NCBI GenBank assembly: GCA_018673915.1
Contig: JABHBK010000067.1
Span: forward strand, 187,292-251,291
Origin: Nitrospina sp.
GTDB lineage: Bacteria > Nitrospinota > Nitrospinia > Nitrospinales > VA-1
Length of the DNA stretch: 64,000 nt
Direction: 5' to 3'
This document shows positions 40,201 through 51,009 of the stretch, piece by piece. Position 1 is the stretch's first letter; each line of letters begins with the position of its first letter. Both the position numbers and the translations under genes were made by a program. The notes under the pieces are model-generated. The model ran no database searches and was not told the DNA's origin. It saw only the letters and a list, made by a program, of their open reading frames with translations.

Positions 40201-42596
40201 CGTATCTTCGAAGATTGAAATAAGTCTTCCGATAGCCCTTTGGCGCGGGCGGTTTTCAGATACCGGTTTAAGATAAAAACAGCCCCGACCAGAACCAGAG
40301 TTAACAGGGCAACAACAATAGAAACTCGCAGTAGACTGATTTCAGTTTCCTGCGCCCCAACCTTTTCATCGACTCGAAGAATTTTTCTTCTCTCCTCTTC
40401 CGTCACAGATCGAATAGCTTTATTCAGGATTTTCGTAAACTCGGGCCAGTCCTTGCGCACGCCGATAGCCAGTTTCAAAGTGAAACCTGCCGATGCCCCC
40501 ACCTCAAGGTTACTTAGAAGAAGCTCTTCAATGAAATGGTTGACTGAGGGGAGATTGCCCACAAAAGCATCCGTTTTACCCGTTGATAATGCCAGGAGTC
40601 CCTCGGAAAAATCTTTAGCCGGAACGATATTGAGATGTGCGGCATCCTGGCGAACTTTCTCCTCTGCGGCGTAGCCGGAAACAACTCCAACTTTTTGTCC
40701 ACTCAAATCATTCAAGTCACTCACCGATGCGGAGCCTGTGCGTTTAACTATTACAAAGGGAGCCTGAATATAAGGATTAGTAAAGTGGAGAAATTTTTCC
40801 CGTTCCTTCGTGGGTGATAAAATAGAAAGAATATCCAACTCACTCTTTTTTGTTTTGGCAATCACTTCATCCCATGAGATATTCGGTGGAGATGCGAAGC
40901 GAATACCAAGTCGTTCTTCAATTAGCTGAAAAAAATCGGCCGCAATGCCCGTATGTCTGCCCAGATCATCGAGATACTCGAAAGGGGGCCAGGAGCGATC
41001 CACTCCCATTCTGATTAACGGGTGCGCCTTGAGCCATTTTTTCTCTTCCAGAGTCAGGTCTAAAGGCACCGCTTTATTATCTAAATGAAATTTATTAGCG
41101 TAGACCCGTTTATCGGGATCAACGATCCAGCGTTTTTCCAATTCTCCCAATTCTCTCTGGCTTATTTGTGAAAGACCTTGTTGGATAAGCGCCATTATTT
41201 CAGGACGCTCTTTAAGAACAGCAGGGTGAACGGCATCCACAGGCAATCGATTGGAATTGAGGACTATTTCTCCTCGCAACCCCATTTGATCAAGCAGAAC
41301 ATCCATAACCGGGATCTCTTCCAATACAGCAAGAGCTTTCCCCTTGAGTAAAGCTTCGATCAGTTCCTGCGGAGAATCAAATAGGGTTCGCTGTGAGTCG
41401 GGCCAATGGGATCGAGCTATGGTTTCCTGATGCGATCCCGCAATAACCCCTAACGGGCTCTTACCAAACTGGGCCGGGTCCTGGGAAATCTTTTCACCAG
41501 CGCGATGGTATAAGCCAGTTCTAATCCGATAAACCTCAGGAGCAAAATTTAGCCATTCGTTGCGCTCTTCATTTTTGAAAAGACCCACATGGACATCTGC
41601 CTCTCCATTGCGGATAGCTTCTAGGCTATCTTTCCAATTATTTTCCCTGAACCGGATGGATAGGCCGGTCTTTTTAGACCATAAACGCCAAAGATCCACC
41701 AGGAATCCAGCGGGGTTTCCCTGGTTGTTGAGGAAGGTCATGGGAGGATATGCTCGGTCCATGGAAATAAGCAGAGCATCTGTCTTCTTCTCCTTAGTAA
41801 TTCCTGTCCATTGGCGGCCAATTTCCGTCTTTTCCTCCTGGCTGATCTGGGACATTCCTTGATTGATTATCTTAATCAATGCCGCGTTACCCTCTTTCGC
41901 GGCGGCGTACCAATCATTTTGGTAGAGAAGGAGTTTTTTGGTAAAAGAGAATTGCTCGACCATCCCACTGTGCTTAAGATGATAAATACCAGTAAGGGTG
42001 TCTGCCGCGAAGACCCGCAGTGTTCCGTCTTTCAAAGCCATCATAATGCTGGCATAGTCGGGATAGGGAACAACGATAGCATTTGGCAAACGTTTTTTTA
42101 AATAACCTTCTACATAATCCTCAGCCAGGACACCTATCCGATAAGCAGATAATTCTTCAAGACGACTGATGGTAGGCAGACTTTTGTGAATGAAAACATG
42201 GGTATCTGTTTTGCGTAATGCCGCACCATAGTCTAGAAACTCATCTCTTTCCTTATTAAAAAACAACCCCGCATGCGCGTCGACCACTCCGGAACCCACC
42301 CTTGCAAGGGTCTCGTCCCAGGGTGCTGCGCGAAAATCAAGAGCGATACCTGTCTTCTGGGACCAGAGACGCCAGATATCAATGAGCATCCCTGCAGGTT
42401 GACCCTGCTCATCTTTGAAGTGAAAAGGTACACAGTCAACGCAATAGGCAATCGAAATGCGATCGGGCTTCTCAATCACCTTTTTCGCGTCGTTGATTTC
42501 CTGGGAAAAAGAACTGGCGGGGACAAATATAAGCAACATCAAGGTTGCAAAAATTAACAACCCAATAAATTTTGGCAGCGAATAGGATTGATGCAT
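37254..42596 (-). CDS. Giant hybrid sensor kinase: 3x SBP_bac_3, dCache-like, PAS, HisKA, HATPase, REC
   Basis: Three periplasmic-binding-type repeats; [45 protein letters not shown] HisKA; GTGLGLVIAKKTV HATPase; DIIFVDYHMPGMDGLEVTR REC. Confidence 0.92.
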   Translation of the reverse strand: MHQSYSLPKFIGLLIFATLMLLIFVPASSFSQEINDAKKVIEKPDRISIAYCVDCVPFHFKDEQGQPAGMLIDIWRLWSQKTGIALDFRAAPWDETLARVGSGVVDAHAGLFFNKERDEFLDYGAALRKTDTHVFIHKSLPTISRLEELSAYRIGVLAEDYVEGYLKKRLPNAIVVPYPDYASIMMALKDGTLRVFAADTLTGIYHLKHSGMVEQFSFTKKLLLYQNDWYAAAKEGNAALIKIINQGMSQISQEEKTEIGRQWTGITKEKKTDALLISMDRAYPPMTFLNNQGNPAGFLVDLWRLWSKKTGLSIRFRENNWKDSLEAIRNGEADVHVGLFKNEERNEWLNFAPEVYRIRTGLYHRAGEKISQDPAQFGKSPLGVIAGSHQETIARSHWPDSQRTLFDSPQELIEALLKGKALAVLEEIPVMDVLLDQMGLRGEIVLNSNRLPVDAVHPAVLKERPEIMALIQQGLSQISQRELGELEKRWIVDPDKRVYANKFHLDNKAVPLDLTLEEKKWLKAHPLIRMGVDRSWPPFEYLDDLGRHTGIAADFFQLIEERLGIRFASPPNISWDEVIAKTKKSELDILSILSPTKEREKFLHFTNPYIQAPFVIVKRTGSASVSDLNDLSGQKVGVVSGYAAEEKVRQDAAHLNIVPAKDFSEGLLALSTGKTDAFVGNLPSVNHFIEELLLSNLEVGASAGFTLKLAIGVRKDWPEFTKILNKAIRSVTEEERRKILRVDEKVGAQETEISLLRVSIVVALLTLVLVGAVFILNRYLKTARAKGLSEDLFQSSKIRRIGVGIIGLFLAVTIILAWMAINHVDQRIRRDIGVTLGIVLKSTQDSLRIWVDNNKRSLAQLIMEPEILEPIEALLSVPRDEDELANNNAQQVLREFFNSRLSTSLNEGFLVISPDFFVIGAHKNDELRLINQISQQDKERVKRALQGEMVFIPPIKSYIKLSDESENKKRSVPAMFFVGPIRNAQDKIIAAVALRIDPFRDFTRLAQGGRIGESGETYAFNQEGYLITESRFKEQTEKLGLISNGQSGILKVRVSDPGGNLMTGFLGSQSINSRPLTLMTQSATTGQSGINIQGYRDYRGVPVLGTWLWDENLELGLATEIDLEEALSPFYVMRNIIVLVLSIIVIFSLVLTALSAWIGEQANLVLRKARDDLEIRIEERTRELQASEEMTRSVITNAMDAVIMIDHENNVLDWNAQAEIVFGWSKEEILGFNVSNYIIPPQFRDLHLKAFKHFLETGEGPILNTRVEITALRKNGEEFPIELTITPSKVGDKYCFTAFCRDITKRIEAENKIIQARVAAEQANQAKSLFISSMSHEIRTPMNAILGYSQILGRDKELKEKQKKGVEAIHRAGKHLLDIINDILDFSKIESGKLELHPHDFDLGSFVQDLLVIFSGKCKEKKLELRSEGVHEGQNIHVHTDAAKLRQILTNLLGNAVKFTESGSVSLRVMPLAGDEFYFEVKDTGQGIPSEKLESIFESFQQDEEGIKKGGTGLGLVIAKKTVLAMGGELEVESEINKGSRFFFSISLPAAKEEVKEKDNKLAGAIGLAQGHSVKAVLIDDNRDNIDVLAATLEEVGVETIEAESGLEGLEKIRESKPDIIFVDYHMPGMDGLEVTRRVQGEHGMNGIKIVMISASTFDHHREQYMKEGVHGFVGKPFIREEVLGIMARLLSLEYEYEITQEGTPAVGDIDFAAVTLPETLHASIKEMASMGMMDELAELLPQVKNSGPNGPGLAVCLQSMVDQFDMDGIIKVMGEVNPG

Positions 42597-42623
42597 ATTA
42601 CAATTTCAGCACATTCATAAAAA

Positions 42624-45600
42624 TTAATTCTTCTCTATTGAATCCAGTATTTTCATAATTTCCTGATCATCAAACTGTTCTGCCAAGTCTTTTAAATGGG
42701 CTGCCAGCTTCTGGCCATCTGGCTCTACTTTTTCAATTTGCGAAAAATAGGGATCCAACTCCATAAGCAACCCAGTCTCAATATCTTTTTTAATCGAATT
42801 TATAAGAGATTGCTCCAGATGAATTTTCGAATAATCCAAATGACCATTATTGTCGTCTCCATTCTTGGAAACCAGTGTTTGCAAAGACTCGAGAACCTCA
42901 TCCAAAGTCTTGGAAAATTCGCTGAATAACTTTTTGCTGATTTTCTTTTTGCCTTTGCGCAGATCAGCTTCAATAGGTTCTGATGCCTCCGCCAATTGTT
43001 TAGCTCCAATCGTTGCACTCACCCCCCTGACCGTATGCACCAGTCTTTCGGCTAGCTTAATCTCACCCTCATCAACAGCTTTTTGAATCTCCGATTGCAC
43101 ATTGAGATTGTCCTTATAGAACTTGCTCAGCATTTTAGTGAAGAGTTTTTTATTGCCATTGACCCGGGTCAGCCCCTCTTCCACATTGATACCGGGAAGA
43201 TTGGGTAAATCGTTGTCATCAGTTTCAACTTCTTCCGCAGAAGGTAAGCCGGATACTTCTCCCGCACCTTCCTGAGGAGGCACCCATTTAACGAGGGTGG
43301 AATATAGATCTTTCGGGTTGATGGGTTTCCCCACGTAGTCATTCATTCCGGCATCGATACATTTTTCACGATCCCCCTGCATGGCATTGGCGGTCATGGC
43401 AATGATCGGAAGGTCCTTAAACCGGCTTTCCTGTCTCAGTGCATGAGTGGCTTCATAACCATCCATTTCGGGCATTTGCATATCCATTAAAATACAATCG
43501 TAATCAGATTGCTCTGCCATCTCCACTGCCTCTCTGCCATTATTTGCCACCGTGACGTTCAACCCAATTTCTTTCAACAACTCAATCGCAATTTCCTGAT
43601 TAATTTCATTATCTTCTGCAAGTAAAACTCTGGCTCCACGAATTTTCCCCAAAGCTTCGGTTTCCTTGGTAATCGGACTTTGGAAGGTTTTCTGGTGATT
43701 CTTTTTTTCAACCTCTTCCCCGAACAACTCCATAAGGGTGTCAAACAGCACCGAGGTGTTCATGGGTTTGACTAAAAATGCATCAATGCCTACTTCTTCT
43801 GCCTTCTGAGAAATCTCTTCACGGCCATAAGCTGTCAGCATTATGATTTTTGGGATACGTTTCAATTTTGAGTGGGTTTTGATTATCTCAGATGCCCGGA
43901 CTCCATTCATCTCTGGCATCTGCCAATCCATAATGACGATTTCATAAGGTTGGTCCAAGTCAGCGGCTTCTACCATGGTAATCCCTTCTGCTCCCGAAGA
44001 AGCCGAAGAAACATCAAAGTTTAAGGATAAGAGAGCATGCTCTAAAATCTCCCGCGCCGATTGATTGTCGTCAACAATGAGCACCCGCTTTCCTACAATG
44101 TCTTGTGAAGTGGCTAAAAAAGGCCTCTTTTTCTCCACGCCTTTTTTGAAAATCCCGGTAAAGATGAACCGGCTTCCTTCTCCAGGTTCACTTTCAACCC
44201 AAATTTTTCCATCCATCAGCTCAACAAGTTTCTTTGATATCGTAAGTCCCAAACCGGTTCCACCGTACTTTCGCGTTGTGGAAGAGTCTGCCTGACTGAA
44301 CTCTTTAAATAGTTTGCCAATTTGTTCTTCGGTTAAGCCAATCCCCGTATCTTTGACAGAGAACTCCAGCCGTACATGGTCCTCCTGGTCTTCAAGAAGC
44401 TGGATACTTACAACAATTTCTCCCTGCTCGGTAAATTTCACCGCGTTATTGGTTAAGTTAGTTAATATCTGCCCCAACCGAAGTGGGTCTCCCACAAGGT
44501 ATCGTGGTACTGTCCGTCCTACGTGAAACAAGACTTCCAATCCTTTTTCCTGAGCCTTCAAGGTTGTCAGGGTGGCCAGATGGTCCAACACATTGTCGAG
44601 ATGGAAATTGATATATTCTACATTCAGCTTCCCAGCTTCAATTTTTGAGAAATCAAGAATATCGTTGATCAGGTTTAGCAAAGCCTGGCTGGATATCTGA
44701 ATCTTGCTGATATAATTATGCTGCTTGGCTGTTAATTCGGTTTTCATCGCCAGATCGCTCATTCCAATAATGGCGTTCATGGGCGTGCGGATTTCATGAC
44801 TCATATTGGCAAGAAAATCACCTTTAGACTGGCTCGCCGCTTCTGCCTCCACCTGGGCTTGTTTTAGTTCTTTCTCTATCTTTTTGCGTTCGGTAATATT
44901 GCGAACCGTCCCGTTAAAAAAGCGATTTTCTCCTTGACCCATTTCCGTCACTGAAAGTTCAATAGGAAAAACTGCTCCATCCTTACGTTGCCCCTCAAGC
45001 TCTCTAGAAAAACCAATAATCTTTTTTATGCCTGTTGTTAAATAAGCTTCCAAGTAACCATCGTGTTCGCTTTTATAAGGTTCGGGCATTAGAATTTTGA
45101 TATTTTTTCCGATCAAATCTGAAACTGGATAGCCAAAAATGGTTTCTACAATAGGGTTTGCAGACTGTATTATTCCAGCAGGATTGATAGTGATGATTCC
45201 ATCTGTAGCAGTATCAATGATGGCACGAGTTTTTTCTTCGCTGATCTTTAATTCCCCTGTACGTGCTGCAACTGTATTTTCCAAATTTTCTCTTTCTTCG
45301 TCCAACTCTTTTGCAATTTTCTTTTGATCGGTAATGTCTCTGGCTATGGTTGCCAGGGCAACAACTTTACCCTCTTCATCAAGCAACTGGGACATCGTCA
45401 GTAAAACAGGCATGGTTTTCTTATCTTTGCCCCAGCGAAGCCCCTCAATATTGCGCACTTCTGTACCCTTGATACTTCCCTCATGCAGCTTCTTCGCATC
45501 CTCGCGTCTTTCATCCGGCACCAGGATATGATGGGGCTTCCCGATTAGTTCTTTGCGGGTGTAATTATAAACACGCAATGCTTCGAGATTCACGTCAATG

Positions 45601-47789
45601 ATATTTCCATCCAGGTCTTCGATTGTAATTGGGTCTGCCGCATCCATGAACACCTTGGCGGTTCTGCTTTTTTCCTGCAGACGTAATTGACTGGAGGCCG
45701 AATTCAGAGAAATAGCTATTCCTTCCGCAGAAATTCGGAGCAGTTCCAGTTGACGTTCAGTAAACTCTTCCGTCGACCCCAGAATCAATACTCCCAACAC
45801 ATCATTTTCGTAAATAAGAGGATAAATAAAAATGCTTGCAGGTTTAATGGTACCGACCCCGGCATTGATACTCATTTCAGATTTTTCATCACTGATATTA
45901 TTTAATAACATCTCCTTTTTTGATTTCGCGACCTGCCCTACAAGGCCTTCACCCAATTCAAAGCTATTCTTATTTATGCTTTCATCGGTAAAAGCATACA
46001 TACCCGCCAATTTGAAATTGCCCTCTACTTCGTTTTTGAGATAAAGGCAACTGGTCTGTGCATTCAGGTATTGTCCTAAAAATTCCAGAATGCTATCGAT
46101 CATAGAGTTCAGTTCTTTTTCACTTCTCAGCCGGGTTGCCAATTCTGTTTGCCGGGTCTTGGTCCAATCCCTTTGCTCACTTTCCACCTCTGCTGTGCGA
46201 AGCTGTTTGACCATCTTGTTCACGGCCAGGCTCAGTTCATCTTTTTCACCGCGAACTTCTGTTTCTCTTTCCAAATCCCCATCGGCAACCGCAGTGCATA
46301 CCTCCGAAACTTCGCTCACTGAAATCACCATTTTCTTCATGGATTCAAGCAGTTTCCCGGTTTCATCTTTGGATACCACGTCAATATCAATAGAAGTATC
46401 TCCCACAGCCAGACGGTCAGAAACCTTAAGAGCCTGATTGATGGGTCGTGCTATGCCTTGAGAAATGATATAGGCCAGCCAAAGTCCCAATGCGATGGCA
46501 GACAAACTGGCGACAATAACACTGAAGTTGGCTTCAGCTATATCCTTTTCCATCCGAGATTTCTGTGTAGCCCGGGCTACTTCATTTGCCTGGCGGGACT
46601 CCCGAGCCGCTTCCAGCATCGCCGCTTCAGAACCTTTTTGAGCCTCAATCAGGCTGGCGTAATTTTCCAGATCCTTTTTGTAGGTGGAAATGGAAGAAAC
46701 CACATCATTGATTTGAGCCAGATCAAATGCCAGCTTGAATCGGGATTTCAAATCTATAGAGAGATTAAGTATGTTTTGCAGATTATTCAGCGCCGATTCA
46801 TAATCCTCCGAATTATGACTGATGACGAAATTCTTCTCATCTTTACGGGCATTCAAAAAAAGTTTGATGATCCGATTGGCATCGTCCGCCTTGGTAAGTT
46901 TATCAATAACTTTCGATTTTGAACTGGCCATAGCCTCGGCCAATTGTTTCTTCTGGTCCTTACGCAAAGAATCGATTCTTTTTTCTATATCCTGCTGTAA
47001 TTCCAAAGAATTTTTTTGATCGTTGGAGTTTTTTGATTTTAGATATCGAACAAATATTTTTTTATAATTCTCGCCTCTTTCTATGATTTCATCGGCAAGC
47101 TTTAGGTGATACCCCTGCTGGAATCGTGACCTTAAATTTTTTGAGAGTTCAATCAGTTCAGAGGTTAAGGAATCCCATTGTTTGAATACTTTTGGGTCGT
47201 TTTTTTGGAGTAACCGCTCCCGGTACATACTGCCCTTGAAGAGTATTTTAAACATCCGGTTCGAGTCATCTGCCTTGGCTAGCCTGTCTTCAAGAAACGC
47301 ATCTCTATCGGTTTGAATTTTTTTCAGTTGCGATTTTTGATCGGAACGGATGGATTCGGCCTGATTCAAGGCGTTTTGACCCGCCTCTCTCATTTCCTTT
47401 ACTGCGGATTTTTTCTGGTCTTCAAGCCTTATATAGGATTGAAAGGCATCATCGTAATGATCGACAATCGTTTTGACCTTTTCGATTTGCTCAACATCTT
47501 CCTTCATCAGAAACCGTGATCGAGTTTCTAGTATTTGGCTGCGGATTCCCTGGATTTTATCTGAGACTTTCTTGGCATAAACCGGGTCACTACGGAGGAT
47601 GTAGTTCTTCTCTTCCAGGCGGGCTTCAAGAATGCCCTTGACCAGACGATTGACGTCATCGGCCTTGACAATTCGAGTATCGAGTTTGTTGACCCCTTGA
47701 TAGCCAAAATAGCCTACCAAACTGGTCAAAATCAGGATCATGGCAAATGATCCGGTCAATTTTGAGCGAATGGTCAAATCTTTAAACAT
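42624..47789 (-). CDS. Giant hybrid sensor kinase: 3x HBM-like repeats, HAMP, GAF, 2x PAS, HisKA, HATPase, 2x REC, HPt
   Basis: KADD(V/S/A)NR repeats; HAMP after [38 protein letters not shown]; two REC ([39 protein letters not shown]); C-terminal HPt ([33 protein letters not shown]). Confidence 0.92.
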   Translation of the reverse strand: MFKDLTIRSKLTGSFAMILILTSLVGYFGYQGVNKLDTRIVKADDVNRLVKGILEARLEEKNYILRSDPVYAKKVSDKIQGIRSQILETRSRFLMKEDVEQIEKVKTIVDHYDDAFQSYIRLEDQKKSAVKEMREAGQNALNQAESIRSDQKSQLKKIQTDRDAFLEDRLAKADDSNRMFKILFKGSMYRERLLQKNDPKVFKQWDSLTSELIELSKNLRSRFQQGYHLKLADEIIERGENYKKIFVRYLKSKNSNDQKNSLELQQDIEKRIDSLRKDQKKQLAEAMASSKSKVIDKLTKADDANRIIKLFLNARKDEKNFVISHNSEDYESALNNLQNILNLSIDLKSRFKLAFDLAQINDVVSSISTYKKDLENYASLIEAQKGSEAAMLEAARESRQANEVARATQKSRMEKDIAEANFSVIVASLSAIALGLWLAYIISQGIARPINQALKVSDRLAVGDTSIDIDVVSKDETGKLLESMKKMVISVSEVSEVCTAVADGDLERETEVRGEKDELSLAVNKMVKQLRTAEVESEQRDWTKTRQTELATRLRSEKELNSMIDSILEFLGQYLNAQTSCLYLKNEVEGNFKLAGMYAFTDESINKNSFELGEGLVGQVAKSKKEMLLNNISDEKSEMSINAGVGTIKPASIFIYPLIYENDVLGVLILGSTEEFTERQLELLRISAEGIAISLNSASSQLRLQEKSRTAKVFMDAADPITIEDLDGNIIDVNLEALRVYNYTRKELIGKPHHILVPDERREDAKKLHEGSIKGTEVRNIEGLRWGKDKKTMPVLLTMSQLLDEEGKVVALATIARDITDQKKIAKELDEERENLENTVAARTGELKISEEKTRAIIDTATDGIITINPAGIIQSANPIVETIFGYPVSDLIGKNIKILMPEPYKSEHDGYLEAYLTTGIKKIIGFSRELEGQRKDGAVFPIELSVTEMGQGENRFFNGTVRNITERKKIEKELKQAQVEAEAASQSKGDFLANMSHEIRTPMNAIIGMSDLAMKTELTAKQHNYISKIQISSQALLNLINDILDFSKIEAGKLNVEYINFHLDNVLDHLATLTTLKAQEKGLEVLFHVGRTVPRYLVGDPLRLGQILTNLTNNAVKFTEQGEIVVSIQLLEDQEDHVRLEFSVKDTGIGLTEEQIGKLFKEFSQADSSTTRKYGGTGLGLTISKKLVELMDGKIWVESEPGEGSRFIFTGIFKKGVEKKRPFLATSQDIVGKRVLIVDDNQSAREILEHALLSLNFDVSSASSGAEGITMVEAADLDQPYEIVIMDWQMPEMNGVRASEIIKTHSKLKRIPKIIMLTAYGREEISQKAEEVGIDAFLVKPMNTSVLFDTLMELFGEEVEKKNHQKTFQSPITKETEALGKIRGARVLLAEDNEINQEIAIELLKEIGLNVTVANNGREAVEMAEQSDYDCILMDMQMPEMDGYEATHALRQESRFKDLPIIAMTANAMQGDREKCIDAGMNDYVGKPINPKDLYSTLVKWVPPQEGAGEVSGLPSAEEVETDDNDLPNLPGINVEEGLTRVNGNKKLFTKMLSKFYKDNLNVQSEIQKAVDEGEIKLAERLVHTVRGVSATIGAKQLAEASEPIEADLRKGKKKISKKLFSEFSKTLDEVLESLQTLVSKNGDDNNGHLDYSKIHLEQSLINSIKKDIETGLLMELDPYFSQIEKVEPDGQKLAAHLKDLAEQFDDQEIMKILDSIEKN

Positions 47790-48249
47790 ATAATGGCTCC
47801 CAATTTAATTGAGACTGTACACTTTGGATGTAATTCATATTACAAGATAATCCTAAAATTTAGAAGTAATTTACACCTATAGTAACAGCAAAATAAATGC
47901 CATAAAATATTGATATATCGGGTAATAGATATAGTAATAGGATGAATTTAGTAACTATCTATTTTATTGAACTTTATCGATTTAGTTCCATAGCGAAAAA
48001 ATTAAAAAAGATATATTTTCCAAAGTTTAAATAGATATCTGGCACAAAAAATATACGATTTATTACAAAAATCAGGTTTTTTTGAAAAATATTCTTTACA
48101 ATTCCTAAAAAAGTAAAAACAAACAAATTTTATAAAATATAAGCCTCTTCTAAGCTTCGAGCTTGTTATAATGCCTAGTATTGAGAAGTTTCGGAGCAGT
48201 TTTTCCACTCATTTTTATCAACTAAAACATCAATAAACACTATTTAACC

Positions 48250-48675
48250 ATGAATAATAAAACATCTTTTTGGCTTGTGAAGCAAGAGCCCTCCAAATAC
48301 AGCTGGGAAACATTTTTGAAGGATGGTGGAACATACTGGGACGGGGTGCGGAATTATCAAGCGCGCAATAATTTACAATTGATGACAAAAGGCGATCGGG
48401 TTTTCTTTTACCACAGCGTCACGGGAAAGGAGATCGTGGGGATTGCCGAAGTGACCCGCGAGGCTTATCCCGACCCTACCACAGATGATTCGCGTTGGGT
48501 TGTGATTGATCTTAAGCCTATCAAATCACTCGTTCACCCGGTCAGCCTGGAGGAAATCAAAATCCATAAGGATCTTCAGGAAAATGCGTTGGTCAGACAA
48601 TCGCGTTTGTCTGTTATGCCAATTACCAAAAAGGAAAGCCAGGTTATATTAAAATTGGGTAAGACTTCCATTTGA
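48250..48675 (+). CDS. EVE domain-containing protein
   Basis: FWLVKQEPSKYSWETFLKDGGTYWDGVRNYQARNNLQLMTKGDRVFFYHS...VGIAEVTREAYPDPT. Confidence 0.92.
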   Translation: MNNKTSFWLVKQEPSKYSWETFLKDGGTYWDGVRNYQARNNLQLMTKGDRVFFYHSVTGKEIVGIAEVTREAYPDPTTDDSRWVVIDLKPIKSLVHPVSLEEIKIHKDLQENALVRQSRLSVMPITKKESQVILKLGKTSI

Positions 48676-48724
48676 TAGATCATTCTCGCTTCCACCTGGA
48701 TTGAAAGTTGAGGCTGGTAGAAAT

Positions 48725-49184
48725 ATCCGTTGACTTCAAATATGCGGAAGTATAAATTCACAATAATTGTTTCACCTATGGAAATGGACCTATGAAAGCT
48801 GTAATCACCCTAATCACCCTGATCTCTTTATTGGGCCTATCAGGTTGCTCAGATAGCACAGATAAGAACGGCCCGCAGCCTGTGGCAAAGCAGTCGGCCC
48901 CCTCTCCTGTTAAAACAGATCTCAATGAGCTTTTACAATTGCGGTCGTGACCAACAGAAGCATCCGTTGACTCAAATTGTGTGGAAGGTTAACTTCACAA
49001 TAATAATTTCAAGTAGAGAAATGGACCTATGAAAACTGGAATCACCCTAATCTTCTTGATCACTTTATTGGTGGGTTGCTCAGAAGATAGCACAGATAAG
49101 AAAGCCCCAAAGCCTGAGGCAAACTCGCCAACATCTTCTGTTAAAACAGAACCAGCAAAAACAACACTACCCACTGTGCCTTAT
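48725..49184. repeat. Imperfect tandem duplication, 237-bp period
   Basis: ATCCGTTGAC (48725 and 48962), GAAATGGACCTATGAAA and GATAGCACAGATAAG blocks recur at a constant 237-bp offset. The right boundary is approximate. Confidence 0.65.
48792..48950 (+). CDS. 52-aa lipoprotein, upstream copy of a tandem duplication (not in the ORF track)
   Basis: MKAVITLITLISLLGLSGCSDSTDKNGPQPVAKQSAPSPVKTDLNELLQLRS; lipobox LSGC; near-identical leader to the 49029 gene. Confidence 0.6.
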   Translation: MKAVITLITLISLLGLSGCSDSTDKNGPQPVAKQSAPSPVKTDLNELLQLRS

Positions 49185-49295
49185 CCTAATTCCCCCACTG
49201 ATCAGGATTTGCAACCGGATTTGCATGTCAGCGGTGTACAGAGTAACCATGCTTCTGGGGCAATGTTTTCCTCTGAACATTTAAGCGGTCAGTAG
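49029..49295 (+). CDS. Small lipoprotein, downstream copy
   Basis: MKTGITLIFLITLLVGCSEDSTDKKAPKPEANSPTSSVKTEPAK...; lipobox LVGC. Confidence 0.65.
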   Translation: MKTGITLIFLITLLVGCSEDSTDKKAPKPEANSPTSSVKTEPAKTTLPTVPYPNSPTDQDLQPDLHVSGVQSNHASGAMFSSEHLSGQ

Positions 49296-49299
49296 TTTA

Positions 49300-49971
49300 G
49301 TGAAATTCACCCCAAAATTTCTTTTAATTTTATTGATTCATATTGTTTCGATTATACCTGTGTGGGCAGACCCTGAGGAGTCATCTGCCTGCATGAAGCG
49401 AGTTGCCCCACTCCAAGTAGACTTGGAAAAGGTAGCTGAATTGGACGGAATATGGGGACTATTTCAAAAAACAATTGAGTTCAAAGATAATTCTGTTCAA
49501 GGTATAAGTTTAGATAATAAGGTCCACTCAATTCTTTTTCATTTAGATTATCTGTGTAATACCATAGATGGAATTCCTTATGATGAATTGTCTGACTATG
49601 TTTCGACCAACCTGAAAGAGAAAGGCGCAGAGAAATTCAAAAAGGAATTGATAATTCTTGGGAAGAGTGAGGGGGAAATCGAAGTTTGGTTTGAGTTTTC
49701 TAAATTTGCTGTTGCCAATCGGCATCGTCCTCTCTACCCTAAAAATATTTTTCAAACCATTCAGTCTGCGCAACCATTCGTCAAAAAATATTTCGACCTA
49801 GCTGAAAAAATAAATCACAAAGAAGATATGGGTTCCATCATTCAGGAAACACAAAATTTGACAAATCAAATCGAAGTATTTCTCAAGTCAGATTCCTATA
49901 TGTCTAAAGCGATCTATGAGAATGCCCAAGTTCCACATGCGGATTGGGATGAAGACGTTGGCGGCTCCTGA
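49300..49971 (+). CDS. Hypothetical secreted protein
   Basis: Signal peptide (LLILLIHIVSIIPVWA), GTG start, 4 nt after the lipoprotein gene. Confidence 0.55.
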   Translation: MKFTPKFLLILLIHIVSIIPVWADPEESSACMKRVAPLQVDLEKVAELDGIWGLFQKTIEFKDNSVQGISLDNKVHSILFHLDYLCNTIDGIPYDELSDYVSTNLKEKGAEKFKKELIILGKSEGEIEVWFEFSKFAVANRHRPLYPKNIFQTIQSAQPFVKKYFDLAEKINHKEDMGSIIQETQNLTNQIEVFLKSDSYMSKAIYENAQVPHADWDEDVGGS

Positions 49972-50020
49972 GCTTAATGTGCTTACAACCTGAATCTATT
50001 CAAAAAATGAGAGGACACCA

Positions 50021-50824
50021 ATGAGTAATTTTCTTGTAATAGGCGGAACCGGTGTGATGGGGACTGCGGCGATTAAAGCCGTTAGAGAAAAATTTGGCGC
50101 CGCAGCGAACATCCTTGCTAACTGGTATGGCAAAGAAGACACCGGGATTAGTATTGAAGGTGCTAATGAAACATTATTTGGGGATATCAATGACCCTCAG
50201 GTTCTGGAAAATATTAAGAGTTTTAATAATGGCCAGTTTGACACCTTGTTTTACGCCACAGCTCTAGGTGAAGTTGGAGTCCCCATTGCTGAGGCGACTC
50301 CCGAGTCGATAGCATTATCTAATAAGCTTTCATTTGATCCCATCCTTAAACTAGAAGCTGAATTGAATGTTAAAACCATTGTTGCCTATTCCACTTTTTA
50401 TGTAATCCGCCACCAATTAGCCACCTATGGAGCGATGGGTCATTCAAAAGAGGCTATTGAAAAGTGGACCGTCGAGAAAGGCAAGTCCCACCATGCCTGC
50501 ATTCGAGCTGGGCTATTTGAATCTCAATCTTCAAGAGGAATTAAGCTGCTTTTAAGAAAATCTGCTAAAAATCCAGATAACTTAAGAGATCCTCTTCTTC
50601 GGTCCTATTTTCAAGGAAAAAGTTCCAAGGAAGGCATACAAAAGTTTGAAGAAGGGATTTTTAACGAAGAAAAAGAAGCCTATGGAGATTGTCGAACAAC
50701 AGCGGAGGATTTGTTTCAATCCCACCTGAAATATTTCGAGTCCGAGGAATCTATATTCATAAACGTTTGCGGTAAACGTATTTGGTTATCCGACTCACCC
50801 CTTCTCCTCAAAGACTACCTTTAA
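50021..50824 (+). CDS. NAD(P)-dependent SDR-like oxidoreductase
   Basis: N-terminal FLVIGGTGVMGTAAIKAV nucleotide-binding motif; long Rossmann-type ORF. Confidence 0.7.
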   Translation: MSNFLVIGGTGVMGTAAIKAVREKFGAAANILANWYGKEDTGISIEGANETLFGDINDPQVLENIKSFNNGQFDTLFYATALGEVGVPIAEATPESIALSNKLSFDPILKLEAELNVKTIVAYSTFYVIRHQLATYGAMGHSKEAIEKWTVEKGKSHHACIRAGLFESQSSRGIKLLLRKSAKNPDNLRDPLLRSYFQGKSSKEGIQKFEEGIFNEEKEAYGDCRTTAEDLFQSHLKYFESEESIFINVCGKRIWLSDSPLLLKDYL

Positions 50825-51009
50825 ATCGCATTTATTGCCTCCCGGAAAGTGCGATATTTCAACGGAATATAACCCTTGATTTCGTCATCCCTATAAGGAT
50901 ATTTCATTTAAATTGCTTTCGGGAATCTTTTATTTAATAATAATAACAACTGGATACAATTTATTTGTGATTAGTAAGAATCGTAATTTTGAGCTTTGAG
51001 ATTTAATTT

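Noticed and set aside
42273-42557. 94-aa plus-strand ORF antisense to the triple-SBP kinase
   Set aside because: Antisense shadow ORF without independent support.
46458-46922. 154-aa plus-strand ORF antisense to the HBM-repeat kinase
   Set aside because: Antisense to a long well-supported CDS; low-complexity, no recognisable domain. The same applies to the other short antisense ORFs in the kinase genes.
47820-48240. AT-rich 430-bp intergenic region before the EVE gene, with small ORF 48002..48208
   Set aside because: The ORF is Lys/Phe/Tyr-rich AT-bias noise. The region is more likely promoter DNA for the kinase and EVE genes; no specific motif could be defended.
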